From positions 1,054,001 through 1,118,000 of the forward strand of contig NZ_CP041742.1 in NCBI RefSeq assembly GCF_007556775.1: a stretch of DNA of 64,000 nucleotides, read 5' to 3'. The notes beneath the pieces are model-generated. The model was not told where the DNA came from. It saw only the letters and a program-made list of their open reading frames with translations, and ran no database searches. The position numbers and the translations under genes were made by a program. Shown in pieces: positions 44,506 through 56,246 of the stretch (position 1 is its first letter; every line of letters begins with the position of its first letter). This DNA comes from Lysobacter lycopersici (lineage in GTDB: Bacteria > Pseudomonadota > Gammaproteobacteria > Xanthomonadales > Xanthomonadaceae).

Positions 44506-44531
44506 CGACGGAATATAGCCGCATTTCGTCG
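44506..44531. promoter_or_regulatory. Inverted repeat in the Lrp/aminotransferase divergent region, candidate operator
   Basis: CGACGGAAT and ATTTCGTCG are complementary at 8 of 9 positions with an 8-base spacer. It lies about 25 bases upstream of the regulator start. A regulator of this type often binds its own control region and its divergent target, but binding is not shown. Confidence 0.4.
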
Positions 44532-44600
44532 TTCTTCCGACTACCTTTCGCCGGAATTCTCCGGATAATGTCGGTTTAAAGCCCGAAACCGGAGATTCCC

Positions 44601-46097
44601 ATGGCCGTCGTGACCGACCTCCTCGCCCCGCTGCGCGCACATGGCAAGGCCCGCACCAGCGGCCTCGCCGACGCGACGATCCTCGACTTCGCCGGTCGCG
44701 ATCCGCAGCTGGGCGAAGCCATCGCCGCCGCCGCCGCCGAGTACGAGCGCGTGCGCGCCGAATTCCCGGAGCTGCTCGGCCTGGACGAAGACGCGCAGAC
44801 GCTGGAAGTGCAGTCCGGCTTCGTCAATTTCTATTCGCACGACGCCGCCAACCCCTACGTCGCGCTGGCCGCGCGCGGGCCGTGGCTGGTCACGCTCAAG
44901 GGCGCGGTGCTGTACGACACTGGCGGCTACGGCATGCTCGGCTTCGGCCACACGCCGGAGAAGGTGATGGCGGCGATGGCCCGGCCGCAGGCGGTGGCCA
45001 ACATCATGACCCCGAGCGTTTCGCAGCTGCGCTTCACCCGCGCGCTGAAGCAGGAAATCGGCTCGACCCGCGGCGGCTGTCCGTACGCCAGCTTCATGTG
45101 CCTCAATTCCGGTTCGGAATCGGTGTCGCTGGCCGCGCGCATCGTCGACGCCAACGCCAAAACCATGACCGACCCGGGCGCGCGCCACGCCGGCAAGGCG
45201 ATCAAGCGCGTGGTGGTGAAGGGCGCGTTCCACGGCCGCACCGACAAGCCGGCGCTGTATTCGGATTCCAGCCGCAAGACCTACGTGCAATACCTCGCTA
45301 GCTACCGCGGCGAATCCAGCGTGATCACTGTGCCGCCGTACGACGCGGATGCGCTGAAGAAAGTGTTCGCGGACGCGGAAACCAACGGCTGGTTCATCGA
45401 GGCGATGTTCCTCGAGCCGGTGATGGGCGAAGGCGACCCGGGCCGCAGCGTGCCGCCGGCGTTCTACCAGCTGGCGCGCGAACTGACCCGCGAGCACGGT
45501 TCGCTGTTCCTGGTCGATTCGATCCAGGCCGGCCTGCGCGCGACCGGTTATCTGTCGGTCGTCGATTACCCCGGTTTCGAATCGCTCGATGCGCCGGACA
45601 TGGAAACCTATTCCAAGGCGCTCAACGCCGCGCAGTACCCGCTGTCGGTGCTCGCGGTGACCGAAAGCACCGCCGCGATCTACAAGCGCGGCCTGTACGG
45701 CAACACCATGACCGCCAATCCGCGCGCGCTGGATGTCGCCTGCGCGGTGCTGTCGCAGCTCACCCCGGAACTGCGCGCCAACATCCAGCAGCGCGGCAAG
45801 GAAGCGCTTGTGAAACTCGAAGCGCTGAAGGCCGAACTGCCGGGCCTGATCACCAAGGTCCAGGGCACCGGCCTGCTGTTCTCCTGCGAGCTTGCGCCGC
45901 AATTCAAGGGCTACGGCGCCGGCTCCACCGAGGAATGGTTGCGCGAGCATGGCCTGGGCGTGATCCACGGCGGCGAGAATTCGCTGCGCTTCACCCCGCA
46001 TTTCGCGATGGGCGCGCAGGAACTCGACCTGCTGGTGTCGCTGGTGAAACGCGCGCTGCTCGAAGGCCCCCGCGTGCAGCAGCCGGCTGCGGCGTAA
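44601..46097 (+). CDS. Class III PLP-dependent aminotransferase
   Basis: A 498-residue PLP enzyme. The cofactor-phosphate motif NSGSESVSLAARI is near residue 170, FLVDSIQAGLRATG carries the PLP-binding Asp, and the Schiff-base lysine is in TYSKALNAAQYP. The fold is that of ornithine/4-aminobutyrate-type aminotransferases, but the amino donor cannot be read. Divergent from the Lrp/AsnC regulator, which probably controls it. A -10-like GATAAT lies about 30 bases before the ATG. Confidence 0.92.
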   Translation: MAVVTDLLAPLRAHGKARTSGLADATILDFAGRDPQLGEAIAAAAAEYERVRAEFPELLGLDEDAQTLEVQSGFVNFYSHDAANPYVALAARGPWLVTLKGAVLYDTGGYGMLGFGHTPEKVMAAMARPQAVANIMTPSVSQLRFTRALKQEIGSTRGGCPYASFMCLNSGSESVSLAARIVDANAKTMTDPGARHAGKAIKRVVVKGAFHGRTDKPALYSDSSRKTYVQYLASYRGESSVITVPPYDADALKKVFADAETNGWFIEAMFLEPVMGEGDPGRSVPPAFYQLARELTREHGSLFLVDSIQAGLRATGYLSVVDYPGFESLDAPDMETYSKALNAAQYPLSVLAVTESTAAIYKRGLYGNTMTANPRALDVACAVLSQLTPELRANIQQRGKEALVKLEALKAELPGLITKVQGTGLLFSCELAPQFKGYGAGSTEEWLREHGLGVIHGGENSLRFTPHFAMGAQELDLLVSLVKRALLEGPRVQQPAAA

Positions 46098-46117
46098 GCG
46101 CGTAGATCGCAGGGAAA

Positions 46118-46576
46118 ATGCGGCAGATTGCTGAATTCTTTAGATCGCTCACCGGCCCTGCTTGGCTCTGCCTTGCCGTTGCTTTCGCTGGACTACTCTC
46201 CAGCGTATACGCATGGCTTCCTTTGTCCTCTCATCCCGCGCGATTGCCGCTTTACCTTTCTCTTGCGGCCATGGCCGCTGGGCTTATTGCCTTCGCATCT
46301 TTGGCTGGGCATCACATCATTACTTGGGAGCATCGCAAGGCGCCACAACCAAAGATTCGCCTGCCTCGCGGGTTTTGGATCGCGGCTTTAGCGGCGCTCA
46401 CGTATTTTCTTGCGGTCTTTTTGGGAACCTTTGCCATTTATCCGCATGGTATTGACTTGGGTTCGTCGGTCAACCTTCGCATCGCGTCGGCCGCGGCACT
46501 TTTCTTCGGCACTTCCGCGCTGGGTTTCACCCAATGGGCCGGGCTTAGAGTGCGTGCATTGCAGGCCGCGGCCTGA
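46118..46576 (+). CDS. Small low-GC membrane protein of unknown function
   Basis: A 152-residue protein with about four hydrophobic segments (AWLCLAVAFAGLLSSVYAW, LPLYLSLAAMAAGLIAFASLAG, FWIAALAALTYFLAVFLGTF, IASAAALFFGTSALGF). Codon use is much less GC-rich than that of either neighbour. It begins 21 bases after the aminotransferase stop. Its end lies near that of the minus-strand TMEM43-like gene. I recognise no family. Confidence 0.65.
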   Translation: MRQIAEFFRSLTGPAWLCLAVAFAGLLSSVYAWLPLSSHPARLPLYLSLAAMAAGLIAFASLAGHHIITWEHRKAPQPKIRLPRGFWIAALAALTYFLAVFLGTFAIYPHGIDLGSSVNLRIASAAALFFGTSALGFTQWAGLRVRALQAAA

Positions 46577-46593
46577 CAACCCATCCAAGCCGA

Positions 46594-47288
46594 TCAACTC
46601 CGGCGGCGGCGCAACCACCACGCGCCGCTGATCACGAGCACCACGGCGACCACCAGCCACAAGATCCAGCGATCGGGTTTCGCCGAAGTTGCATCGGCGA
46701 CGGTGTCGCTGGCCGCGACGACACTTTCGGGCACCGCATCCGACGCGGGAATCCACACCCCGCCCTGCAACGCCACCTTGCCCTGCAGCGGCGGCAATTC
46801 CAGTTCGCGCCAATGCACGCGCAGGTCGCCGACCTGCGGATCGAGCGGATTGTCCGCGGTCCCGAGGCCATCGCCCTCGGGCTGGAACGTCGCCGCGAGG
46901 TTCGCCGGCAACGCGGAAAAACTGGGACGGAAATCGTGCCACTGGCCGAATTCCTTGAGCACGTCGTCGTCGATGGCCTTGCCGTCGAGCATCGCGTCGG
47001 TCGCGATCCAGTAGCGCGTCTCGATCGGGAAAGCGGCGGGATTGCGATATTCCTTCGCGTAACCCGTCGAATCGATCGGCTGTTCGCTCCATTCCTTGCG
47101 GTAGCCCGGCCCGAACCTGCGCCACTGCAGCATCTCGACCTGGCGCTGCAGGCCGAAGCCGCGCGCGGTCACGCCGAACGCGGCATCGCGCGGCGGATGC
47201 GCGGATGTCGGCTGGCCCTGCGGGTGCACCGCGTCCTGCGCATGCGCGCCGCCGGCCAGTGCCAGCAGCAGGGGCAGCGACGCAAATT

Positions 47289-47292
<4 letters not shown>
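46594..47292 (-). CDS. Compact TMEM43-like membrane protein
   Basis: A 232-residue protein with a Sec signal peptide (1-19), a periplasmic domain and one C-terminal TM helix (about 208-226) ending in RRRRS. The domain matches part of TMEM43 family proteins ([50 protein letters not shown]). Typical bacterial members are nearly twice as long with an N-terminal TM helix and further segments; this form seems to hold only the core domain. The start overlaps the MBL hydrolase gene's stop by 4 bases. Confidence 0.75.
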
Positions 47293-48179
<887 letters not shown>

Positions 48180-48222
48180 GCCGCGATTCTAGCGCCGTCG
48201 GCGCGAACGGGGCATTACGCCC

Positions 48223-48810
48223 TCAGCGGCGTTCGACGCCGAAATGGAACACGAACGTGCCCGCGGCCGGATCCTTCGCGGCGACCCGCACCGCCTGCGT
48301 CGTGGTGCCCGGTCCGACGCTGCCTTCGCCGGTCGCATCGGGCGCACCTGCGACGAGGCGCAGGCGGCTTTCGCGCCAGCCGCGCACCTCGATGTGCACT
48401 TCGCTTCCACCACGGAAATGCAACACGCCCTGCGCATCGCGCGGAACCGCAACGTTGCGGCCATCGCTGTCGTCGAGGTCGTCCTGGCCGAACGCGAACA
48501 GCGGTTCGCCGTCGGCGAGCACCGCGAAGCGCCAGTCGGTGGTGCCGGGCGATCCGTCGTGTTCGACCACGATGCGTTCCACGCCAAGCGTCGCGGTCGC
48601 GTCCTGCGCGGGCGCCGGTGTTGGCGGCGCCGGCGTCTGCGGCGCGGCTTCGGCCGGCGTCGATTCGGCATCGCGTTGTTTCTGCCGCAGTTCGAGCAGG
48701 TTGCCGGCGAGCGTGGTCAGGGCAACGAGGAACACGACGACCGCCGCGGCCCTGGCCGGCAATTGCCGGTACCACGGGGCAGGCTGTTGCGGATCCTGCG
48801 GCCGGGTCAT
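48223..48810 (-). CDS. Membrane-anchored protein of unknown function
   Basis: A 195-residue protein with one TM helix (AAAVVVFLVALTTLAGNLLEL, about 22-42), a proline/alanine-rich spacer (about 55-70) and a beta-rich extracytoplasmic domain. No motif is recognised. It overlaps the ggt stop by 4 bases, so its production is coupled to the gamma-glutamyltransferase. Confidence 0.8.
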   Translation of the reverse strand: MTRPQDPQQPAPWYRQLPARAAAVVVFLVALTTLAGNLLELRQKQRDAESTPAEAAPQTPAPPTPAPAQDATATLGVERIVVEHDGSPGTTDWRFAVLADGEPLFAFGQDDLDDSDGRNVAVPRDAQGVLHFRGGSEVHIEVRGWRESRLRLVAGAPDATGEGSVGPGTTTQAVRVAAKDPAAGTFVFHFGVERR

Positions 48811-50507
48811 GGCGACACCACGACCTTGCCTTCGCCGACCGGATTGCGCGGATCGGCACCGGCGTGCATCGCGTTCGTGCGCCGGTCCCAGTCGACCGCG
48901 TGCATCAGCACCAGCGGGTCGGTGTAGTTCTCGACGCGATAACCCATCGCCTGCAGTTGCGCCACGACATCTTCCGGCAGCGCGCCGGGTTCCTCGGTGA
49001 TCGTGTCTGGCAGGTACTGGTGGTGGTAGCGCGGCAGCGCGACGACCTGCGGCGAATCCATGCCGGCGTCGAAGCCGAGGATGCCGATCATGGTCGAGGT
49101 GATGATGCGGCTGCCGCCCTTGGTGCCGAGCACGGCGATGCGATCCGGGCCGAACATGAAGGTCGGGCTCATCGAACTCAGCGGACGCCGGCCGGGCGCG
49201 ATTGCGTTGGCGTCATAGCCGGTGACGCCAAACGCATTCGGCGTACCGGGCTTGAGCGCGAAATCATCCATCTCGTCGTTGAGCAGGAAGCCCGCGCCGC
49301 CGACGACCATGCCCGAACCGTAGGCGAGGTTCACGGTCTGCGTCACCGCGGCGAGGTTGCCGTCGGCGTCCATGATCGAGAAGTGCGTGGTGTTGACCGA
49401 TTCGTGGGGCGGCAAGGTGCCCGGCAGCATGTCGCTGGGCGTGGCCTTGTCCGGCAGGATCGATGCACGCAGGCCTGCGGCGTAGTCGTCGCTGGTGAGC
49501 ATGCGCACCGGGATCCGCACCGAATCCGGATCGCCGAGGTAGAGCGTGCGGTCGCGGTAGGCCCGGCGCATGGCTTCCACTTCGTAGTGGATGCGCTGCG
49601 CGGGTTCGAGCGACTTCAGGTCCCAGCCTTCGAGGATCTTCAGGATTTCCGCCAGCGCGATGCCGCCCGAGGACGGCGGCGGCGCGGTGACGAGGTCCCA
49701 GTTGCGGTACTTGAAGCGGATCGGTTCGCGTTCCTTCACCCGGTAGGCGGCGAGTTCGTCCGCCGTCCATTCGACGCCGTCGGCCTTCACCGCCGCGAGC
49801 AGGTCCTGCGCCACCGGGCCGCGGTAGAAACCGTCGAAGCCCTGCGCGGCGATGCGCTCGAGCGTGCGCGCGAGATCGGGCTGCTTGAGCGTTTCGCCAA
49901 GTTCGGGAGGATCGCCGTCGGCGAGGTAGACCGCGCGCGTCGCCGCGTAGCGTTCCATCACCGGCTTGCGTTCCGCGTATTCGTTCACCAGGCGCGGATA
50001 CACCGGGAAACCGTCGCGCGCGATGCGGATCGCCGGTGCCAGCGATTTCGCCAGCGGCAGGCGCCCGTACTTGCGCGCGATGTGCACCAGTGCCGCGGGC
50101 AGGCCGGGAATGCCGGCCGAGGTCGCGCCGTTCCACGCCTTGTCCTGGTCGAGCTGGCCGGCGGCATCGAGGTAGCGCGCGGGCGTGGCCGATTGCGGCG
50201 CGACTTCGCGCGCATCGACGAACACGTCGCGGCCGCTCTTCGCATCGTGCAGCAGGAAGAACCCGCCGCCGCCCAAGCCCGAGCTGACCGGTTCCACCAC
50301 CGACAGCGCCGCCGACACCGCGACCGCGGCGTCGAAGGCGTTTCCGCCCTCGCGCAGGATTTCCAGTCCCGCCTCGGTGGCGAGCGCGTGCGCGGAAGCA
50401 ATCGCGACGCCGGGCGGATGCGCCGGGCGCGAATCGCGCGCGGTGGCCGGCATGGCCAGCAGGCCGCACAGCAGCAGCGAGAACACAAAGGGAATGCGTT
50501 TCAGCAT
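48807..50507 (-). CDS. ggt: Gamma-glutamyltransferase
   Basis: A 566-residue periplasmic enzyme that transfers or hydrolyses gamma-glutamyl groups of glutathione. A Sec signal (1-23) is followed by the large subunit and the autoprocessing site: N-T-T-H with the nucleophile Thr373. Substrate-binding segments PLSSMSPT and GTKGGSRI are intact. It begins one base after the YfhL-type ferredoxin stop and is followed by the unknown membrane protein gene with a 4-base overlap. Confidence 0.96.
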   Translation of the reverse strand: MLKRIPFVFSLLLCGLLAMPATARDSRPAHPPGVAIASAHALATEAGLEILREGGNAFDAAVAVSAALSVVEPVSSGLGGGGFFLLHDAKSGRDVFVDAREVAPQSATPARYLDAAGQLDQDKAWNGATSAGIPGLPAALVHIARKYGRLPLAKSLAPAIRIARDGFPVYPRLVNEYAERKPVMERYAATRAVYLADGDPPELGETLKQPDLARTLERIAAQGFDGFYRGPVAQDLLAAVKADGVEWTADELAAYRVKEREPIRFKYRNWDLVTAPPPSSGGIALAEILKILEGWDLKSLEPAQRIHYEVEAMRRAYRDRTLYLGDPDSVRIPVRMLTSDDYAAGLRASILPDKATPSDMLPGTLPPHESVNTTHFSIMDADGNLAAVTQTVNLAYGSGMVVGGAGFLLNDEMDDFALKPGTPNAFGVTGYDANAIAPGRRPLSSMSPTFMFGPDRIAVLGTKGGSRIITSTMIGILGFDAGMDSPQVVALPRYHHQYLPDTITEEPGALPEDVVAQLQAMGYRVENYTDPLVLMHAVDWDRRTNAMHAGADPRNPVGEGKVVVSP

Positions 50508-50508
50508 G

Positions 50509-50763
50509 TCACGCGTCTCCGGCCTGCAGCCGCGCGAGCTTGGCCAGCAACTGCACCTGCGTTTCCGGATGCTCGAGATCGGGGTCGATGCATTCGACCG
50601 GACAGACCACGACGCATTGCGGCTCGTCGAAATGGCCCACGCATTCGGTGCACAGCGCGGGATCGATCACGTAGATGTCCGGGCCCTGCGAAATCGCCTT
50701 GTTCGGGCACGCCGGCTCGCAGACATCGCAGTTGACGCAGAGTTCGTTGATCTTCAGCGACAT
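50509..50763 (-). CDS. YfhL-family 4Fe-4S dicluster ferredoxin
   Basis: An 84-residue ferredoxin. Cluster one has C-V-N-C-D-V-C-E-P-A-C-P, and cluster two C-T-E-C with an extended loop (VGHFDEPQC) and CPVECI, typical of the YfhL/Alvin type. Some homologues act in tRNA modification by radical enzymes. It is the first of the ggt-containing run and lies near coaD and rsmD, an arrangement found in this bacterial family. Confidence 0.95.
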   Translation of the reverse strand: MSLKINELCVNCDVCEPACPNKAISQGPDIYVIDPALCTECVGHFDEPQCVVVCPVECIDPDLEHPETQVQLLAKLARLQAGDA

Positions 50764-50772
50764 GGGCGTTCT

Positions 50773-50856
50773 GTCATTCCGAGCCGAAGGCGACGAACCT
50801 GCTTTTCCACCTTACGAGCAAAGCAAAGCAGATCCCTCGCCTGCGCTCGGGATGAC
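50773..50856. repeat. 84-base intergenic palindrome (GTCATTCCGAGC family)
   Basis: Ends GTCATTCCGAGC and GCTCGGGATGAC are near-complements with a central GCAAAGCAAAGC-rich part. It lies between the ferredoxin start and the lipoprotein stop. Confidence 0.8.
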
Positions 50857-50868
50857 GCGCCGGCAAAG

Positions 50869-50891
50869 GCGCCCGCGCATCGCGCGGGCGC
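50869..50891 (-). terminator. GC-rich hairpin after the lipoprotein gene
   Basis: GCGCCCGCGC and GCGCGGGCGC pair fully around a 3-base loop; on the minus strand only a short CTTT follows. Probably a weak terminator of the rsmD-coaD-lipoprotein transcript. Confidence 0.5.
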
Positions 50892-50900
50892 GCCGTTGCG

Positions 50901-51392
50901 TCACTTCGCCTCGACGAACACGTAGGTCACGCCGGCCGGTTCGACCGCGGCCTTGACCCGGTCGTTGTCGGCGGCGGCACCGATGAACAGCACCTTCACG
51001 CCCTTCATCGTGCCCGGTTGCACGCCCGTGAACGCGGCGACGACGAGGTCGGCCATCTTCGCCGAGGACGGACCGCCGTAGGCCAGCATGTTGCCGGCGA
51101 TGATGCCGCGGGCGACGTCGCTCTTGGCCTTGTCGAGCAGGCTGTCGTACTGGTCCTGGAAGTCGGCGGCGCTTTCGGCCGGCAGCAGGTAGGCGTAGGG
51201 ATTCGGGTTGCTGACGCCATCCATGTTGCGGGTGACGATGTCGCCCATGTAGTCCATCCATGCCTGCTTGTTGGCAGGATCGGTCGGCATCGCGACCGCC
51301 GGTTTCTCGGCCTTCGGCGCCTCGGCCTTCTTGCAGGCCGCGAATGGCAGCACCAGGCAGGCGATCAGCATCAGTCGGAACAAGGTTTTCAT
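50901..51392 (-). CDS. Lipoprotein of unknown function
   Basis: A 163-residue lipoprotein (signal VLPFAAC, Cys near residue 20) followed by a Lys/Glu/Ala/Pro-rich linker and a helical domain (NKQAWMDYMGDIVTRNM, NPNPYAYLLPAESAADFQDQYDSLLDKAKSD, DVARGIIAGNMLAYGGPSS). The end (VKVLFIGAAADNDRVKAAVEPAGVTYVFVEAK) resembles a small alpha-beta fold. No recognised family. A GGGGA ribosome-binding site precedes the start. It follows coaD by 20 bases. Confidence 0.8.
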   Translation of the reverse strand: MKTLFRLMLIACLVLPFAACKKAEAPKAEKPAVAMPTDPANKQAWMDYMGDIVTRNMDGVSNPNPYAYLLPAESAADFQDQYDSLLDKAKSDVARGIIAGNMLAYGGPSSAKMADLVVAAFTGVQPGTMKGVKVLFIGAAADNDRVKAAVEPAGVTYVFVEAK

Positions 51393-51412
51393 CGTATTTC
51401 CCCCAAGGTGGT

Positions 51413-52570
<1,158 letters not shown>

Positions 52571-52613
52571 TTACCATTTCCGCATTCTCTCGCATCGCAT
52601 CGTGTCCGGCGCC

Positions 52614-53651
52614 ATGGCCAGCTGGTTCCGCCGCAACAAGCCCGCAACCGCGCCCGCCGTCGAATCGCCCGCTCCGCACGCGGCCACGACCGACACCAGC
52701 GCGGATGTTTCGCCTTCCGCCGAACCGGCCGCACCCGGCAAGCCCGGCTGGCGCCAGCGCATCGGCAGCATCCTGACCCGCGACATCGCCGAACTGTTCG
52801 GGCGCAATCCGCGCCTCGACGACGACCTGCTCGACGACATCGAAACCGCGCTGCTCACCGCCGACGTCGGCGTCTCCGCGAGCACCGAACTGGTCGAAGG
52901 CCTGCGCAAGCGCATGAAGGCGCGCGAATTCGCCGATGCGAATGCGCTGCTGAAGGCGCTGCGCGACGACCTGGTCGCGATGCTGAGTCCGGTCGCGCAG
53001 CCGCTGCAGGTCGACGCGACGCGCAAGCCGTTCGTCATCCTCACCGTTGGCGTCAACGGCGTCGGCAAGACCACGACGATCGGCAAGCTCGCGCGACGTT
53101 TCCAGGACGAAGGGCATTCGCTGATGCTCGCCGCCGGCGACACCTTCCGCGCCGCCGCGGTCGCGCAGTTGCAGGCATGGGGCGAACGCAACGGCGTGGC
53201 CGTGGTGGCGCAGGGCCAGGACGCGGACCCGGCATCGGTCGCGTTCGACGCACTGCAGGCGGCGAAGGCGCGCGGCATCGACGTATTGATCGCCGACACC
53301 GCCGGCCGCCTGCACACGCAGCAGGGCCTGATGGCCGAACTCGGCAAGATCCGCCGCGTGATCGGCAAGCTCGACGCCGACGCGCCGCACGAAGTGCTGA
53401 TGGTGATCGATGGCACCACCGGCCAGAACGCGATTTCGCAATTGCGCCAGTTCAACGAGGCGGTGAAGGTCACCGGCCTGGTCGTGACCAAGCTCGACGG
53501 CACCGCCAAGGGCGGCGTGGTGTTCGCACTGGCGCGCGAATTCGGCATCCCGATCCGCTACGCCGGCATCGGCGAACGACCGGAAGACCTGCGCGTGTTC
53601 GATGCCGAAGCCTTCGTCGATGCGCTGCTGCCAGAAACGCTGGGCGCGTGA
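52614..53651 (+). CDS. ftsY: Signal recognition particle receptor FtsY
   Basis: A 345-residue GTPase. A short charged N-terminal (A) region with Pro/Ala precedes the NG domain; GTP-binding elements: GVNGVGKTTTIGKLA (G1), DTFRAAAVAQL, DTAGRLHTQQ (G3), TKLDGTAKGG (G4). The ATG at 52614 was taken; a GTG at 52602 is an alternative. First of a run with the AsmA-like, mutY and yggX genes, each joined by a 4-base overlap. Confidence 0.96.
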   Translation: MASWFRRNKPATAPAVESPAPHAATTDTSADVSPSAEPAAPGKPGWRQRIGSILTRDIAELFGRNPRLDDDLLDDIETALLTADVGVSASTELVEGLRKRMKAREFADANALLKALRDDLVAMLSPVAQPLQVDATRKPFVILTVGVNGVGKTTTIGKLARRFQDEGHSLMLAAGDTFRAAAVAQLQAWGERNGVAVVAQGQDADPASVAFDALQAAKARGIDVLIADTAGRLHTQQGLMAELGKIRRVIGKLDADAPHEVLMVIDGTTGQNAISQLRQFNEAVKVTGLVVTKLDGTAKGGVVFALAREFGIPIRYAGIGERPEDLRVFDAEAFVDALLPETLGA

Positions 53652-54943
53652 ACGCGGACGCGCCGGCGCGCCCGCATCCTCGTTCCGGACGACCGCTGCG
53701 GCTGGTCGCGATCCTCGCCGCATTGGCGCTCGCGTTGGTGCTGGCCGTCGGCTGGCTGCTGCAACCGCAACGCGCGGTCGGTTTCCTGCTGGCTCGCGTC
53801 AGTTCCGCGCTCGGCCTCGAGATCACCGCGAGCGGCGCGGTCGAATACCGCCTGCGCGGCACACCGCAAGTGGTGGTGCGCGACCTGGTCGCGCGCGAAC
53901 CCGGCGCGACGGCGCCGATCCTGCGTGCGCAACGCGTGCTGCTGGCCTTGCCGTGGTCGACGATCCGCGCGCGCGGAAACGACCTCACCGTGACGCGGAT
54001 TGAACTCGATGCGCCAGTGTTCGACTTGCCCGCGTTCCAGCACTGGCAGGCAACGCGTCCGCCGAGCGAAACGCGCGTCCCGACGCTGACCAACGGACTC
54101 CGCATCCGCGACGGCATGGTCGCCAACGACGACTGGCGCATCCAAGGGCTCGCCGTCGACATCGCCGAATTGCATCCGGAGCGCATGCTGCGCATGCGCG
54201 TGCGCGGCCGCTACCTCGATCCGCCGCTGTCGATTCCCGCCGACCTCGCCATCGCGGTCGCCAATCCGTTGCGCCTGGCGAAGGGCAGCGCGAGCGGCGT
54301 CGCCGGCGTCGGGGCGCTCGATTTCGCCGGCGATGGCTGGCGCGTGCCCTCGAAGGTGACGCTGTCGGGACCCTTGCGGCTTGGCAAGGATTCCGCGCTG
54401 GTGAAACCAATGGCCTTCGGCATGGCCGCGCGCTACGAATCCGCTTCGACGAAATTGCCGTTCGTGCTCGGCCTGCACGGGCCGATGTCGTTCAACAACG
54501 CGACCTGGCGCGTGGTGCCGATGCAGGCGGTGCTGCGCGGCGGCGACACGATGCCGGACCTGCGTGGCCGCGGCAGCCTGTCGCTGGGCCGGCAACTCAG
54601 GCTGCATCTCGGCGGCGAAATCGCGGCGTGGCCGGCGGGCTGGCCGGCGCTGCCCCCGCCGCTCGCGCAATCGAACTCGCCGTTGCCGTTCGCGCTGGAT
54701 TACACGGGTCGCATGGACCTCGCCGATGTCGCCTCGCTCGAACTGCAACGCGACGACACGCGTTTCGAAGGTCGCTTCCGCACCACCGACATCACCGCTT
54801 GGGCGAACGCGGAGACGCAAGGCTCGCCGCTGCCGCCGTTGTCGGGTCGCTTGGGTACGCCGCGACTCGACATCGCCGGCGCGACGCTGGAAGGGGTGGA
54901 AGTGGAACTCGACGATCCGGATCTGCCGCCGGCGAAGAAATGA
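53648..54943 (+). CDS. AsmA-like inner-membrane protein
   Basis: A 431-residue protein with an N-terminal membrane helix ([20 protein letters not shown]) and an extended beta-rich region resembling the AsmA family ([46 protein letters not shown]). Such proteins are implicated in envelope lipid transport. It starts with a GTG overlapping the ftsY stop by 4 bases and ends with an ATGA overlap to mutY. No other domain recognised. Confidence 0.82.
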   Translation: MNADAPARPHPRSGRPLRLVAILAALALALVLAVGWLLQPQRAVGFLLARVSSALGLEITASGAVEYRLRGTPQVVVRDLVAREPGATAPILRAQRVLLALPWSTIRARGNDLTVTRIELDAPVFDLPAFQHWQATRPPSETRVPTLTNGLRIRDGMVANDDWRIQGLAVDIAELHPERMLRMRVRGRYLDPPLSIPADLAIAVANPLRLAKGSASGVAGVGALDFAGDGWRVPSKVTLSGPLRLGKDSALVKPMAFGMAARYESASTKLPFVLGLHGPMSFNNATWRVVPMQAVLRGGDTMPDLRGRGSLSLGRQLRLHLGGEIAAWPAGWPALPPPLAQSNSPLPFALDYTGRMDLADVASLELQRDDTRFEGRFRTTDITAWANAETQGSPLPPLSGRLGTPRLDIAGATLEGVEVELDDPDLPPAKK

Positions 54944-55980
54944 GCGATTTCGCGAATCGCCTGCTCGCGTGGTTCGACGCCAACGGCCGCCACGACCTGC
55001 CCTGGCAGCATCCGCGCACGCCGTACCGCGTGTGGTTGTCGGAGGTGATGCTGCAGCAGACCCAGGTGCGCGTGGTCATTCCCTACTTCGAACGCTTCGT
55101 CGCCACGCTGCCCGACGTGCGCGCGCTGGCGAATGCGCCCATCGACGAGGTATTCGCGCTGTGGTCCGGGCTCGGTTACTACGCCCGCGCGCGCAATCTG
55201 CATGCGGCGGCGAAAATCTGCGTCGAACGCCACGGCGGCGAACTGCCGCGCGATTTCGATGCGCTGGTCGCATTGCCCGGCATCGGCCGCAGCACCGCCG
55301 GTGCGATCCTCGCGCAGGCCTGGGGCGAGCGTTTCGCTATCCTCGACGGCAACGTCAAGCGCGTGCTGTGCAGGATGCATGGCATCGAAGGCTGGCCAGG
55401 CACGCCGGCGGTCGAGAAACGCTTGTGGGAAATCGCGCAAACGCAGTTGCCGGATGCGCGCCTCGCCGACTACACCCAGGCACAGATGGATTTCGGCGCG
55501 ACGCTGTGTACCCGCGCCGAACCGGCCTGCGTGCTGTGCCCGCTGCAACGCGAATGCGTCGCGCTGCGCCAGGATCGCGTGCGCGAACTGCCGACGTCCA
55601 AGCCCGGCAAGCCCCTGCCGGAACGCCATGCGCTGTTGTTGCTGCTACGCGATGCGGAGGATCGCGTGCTGCTGCAACGACGCGCGCAGGCCGGTGTCTG
55701 GGCCGGGCTGTGGTCGCTGCCCGAAGCCGAGGACCACGCCACCGCGCGGAACTGGTTCGAAACGCACATCGCCGGCGATTACGACGCCGCGCAGGCGCTC
55801 GCGGCCATCGACCACGGCTTCACCCATTACCGATTCGCGATGCAACCGCTGGAATGGCGCGAAGTCGCGCTGCGCGAAGGCGTGCGCGACAATGCCGACC
55901 TGCGCTGGATCGCGCGGGCGGAACTGGCTTCGCTCGGCATCCCGGCACCGGTCAGGAAATTGCTGGAAGGACGCACATGA
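54940..55980 (+). CDS. mutY: A/G-specific adenine glycosylase MutY
   Basis: A 346-residue DNA repair enzyme removing adenine opposite 8-oxoguanine. HhH motif [12 protein letters not shown] has Ser where Nth has Lys; the catalytic Glu is in [11 protein letters not shown] and the Asp in [10 protein letters not shown]. The iron-sulfur loop C-x6-C-x2-C-x5-C is intact, and the C-terminal NUDIX-like domain (residues about 225-346) is present. Overlaps AsmA-like and yggX genes by 4 bases each. Confidence 0.97.
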   Translation: MSDFANRLLAWFDANGRHDLPWQHPRTPYRVWLSEVMLQQTQVRVVIPYFERFVATLPDVRALANAPIDEVFALWSGLGYYARARNLHAAAKICVERHGGELPRDFDALVALPGIGRSTAGAILAQAWGERFAILDGNVKRVLCRMHGIEGWPGTPAVEKRLWEIAQTQLPDARLADYTQAQMDFGATLCTRAEPACVLCPLQRECVALRQDRVRELPTSKPGKPLPERHALLLLLRDAEDRVLLQRRAQAGVWAGLWSLPEAEDHATARNWFETHIAGDYDAAQALAAIDHGFTHYRFAMQPLEWREVALREGVRDNADLRWIARAELASLGIPAPVRKLLEGRT

Positions 55981-56246
55981 CGCGGCAGGTGTTCTGCGAA
56001 TACGAACAGCGCGAAACCGAAGGCCTGGATTTCACGCCCTGGCCGGGCGAACTTGGCAAGCGCGTCTATGCGCACATCGGCAAGGCGGCGTGGGCCGCGT
56101 GGCTCGCACACCAGACCATGCTGATCAACGAGAATCGGCTGTCGCCGATGAACCCACAGCACCGCGCGTTCCTGGAACAGGAAATGCTGAAGTTCCTGTT
56201 CGAGCGCAACGCGGACAAGCCCGCGGGTTACGTGCCCGAAGGCTGA
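55977..56246 (+). CDS. Oxidative damage protection protein YggX
   Basis: An 89-residue Fe(II)-trafficking protein family member. [15 protein letters not shown] and PGELGKRVY at the N-terminus, [22 protein letters not shown] and the C-terminal [17 protein letters not shown] are characteristic. In E. coli it is also encoded next to mutY. Overlaps the converging lipoprotein gene by 19 bases. Confidence 0.97.
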   Translation: MTRQVFCEYEQRETEGLDFTPWPGELGKRVYAHIGKAAWAAWLAHQTMLINENRLSPMNPQHRAFLEQEMLKFLFERNADKPAGYVPEG

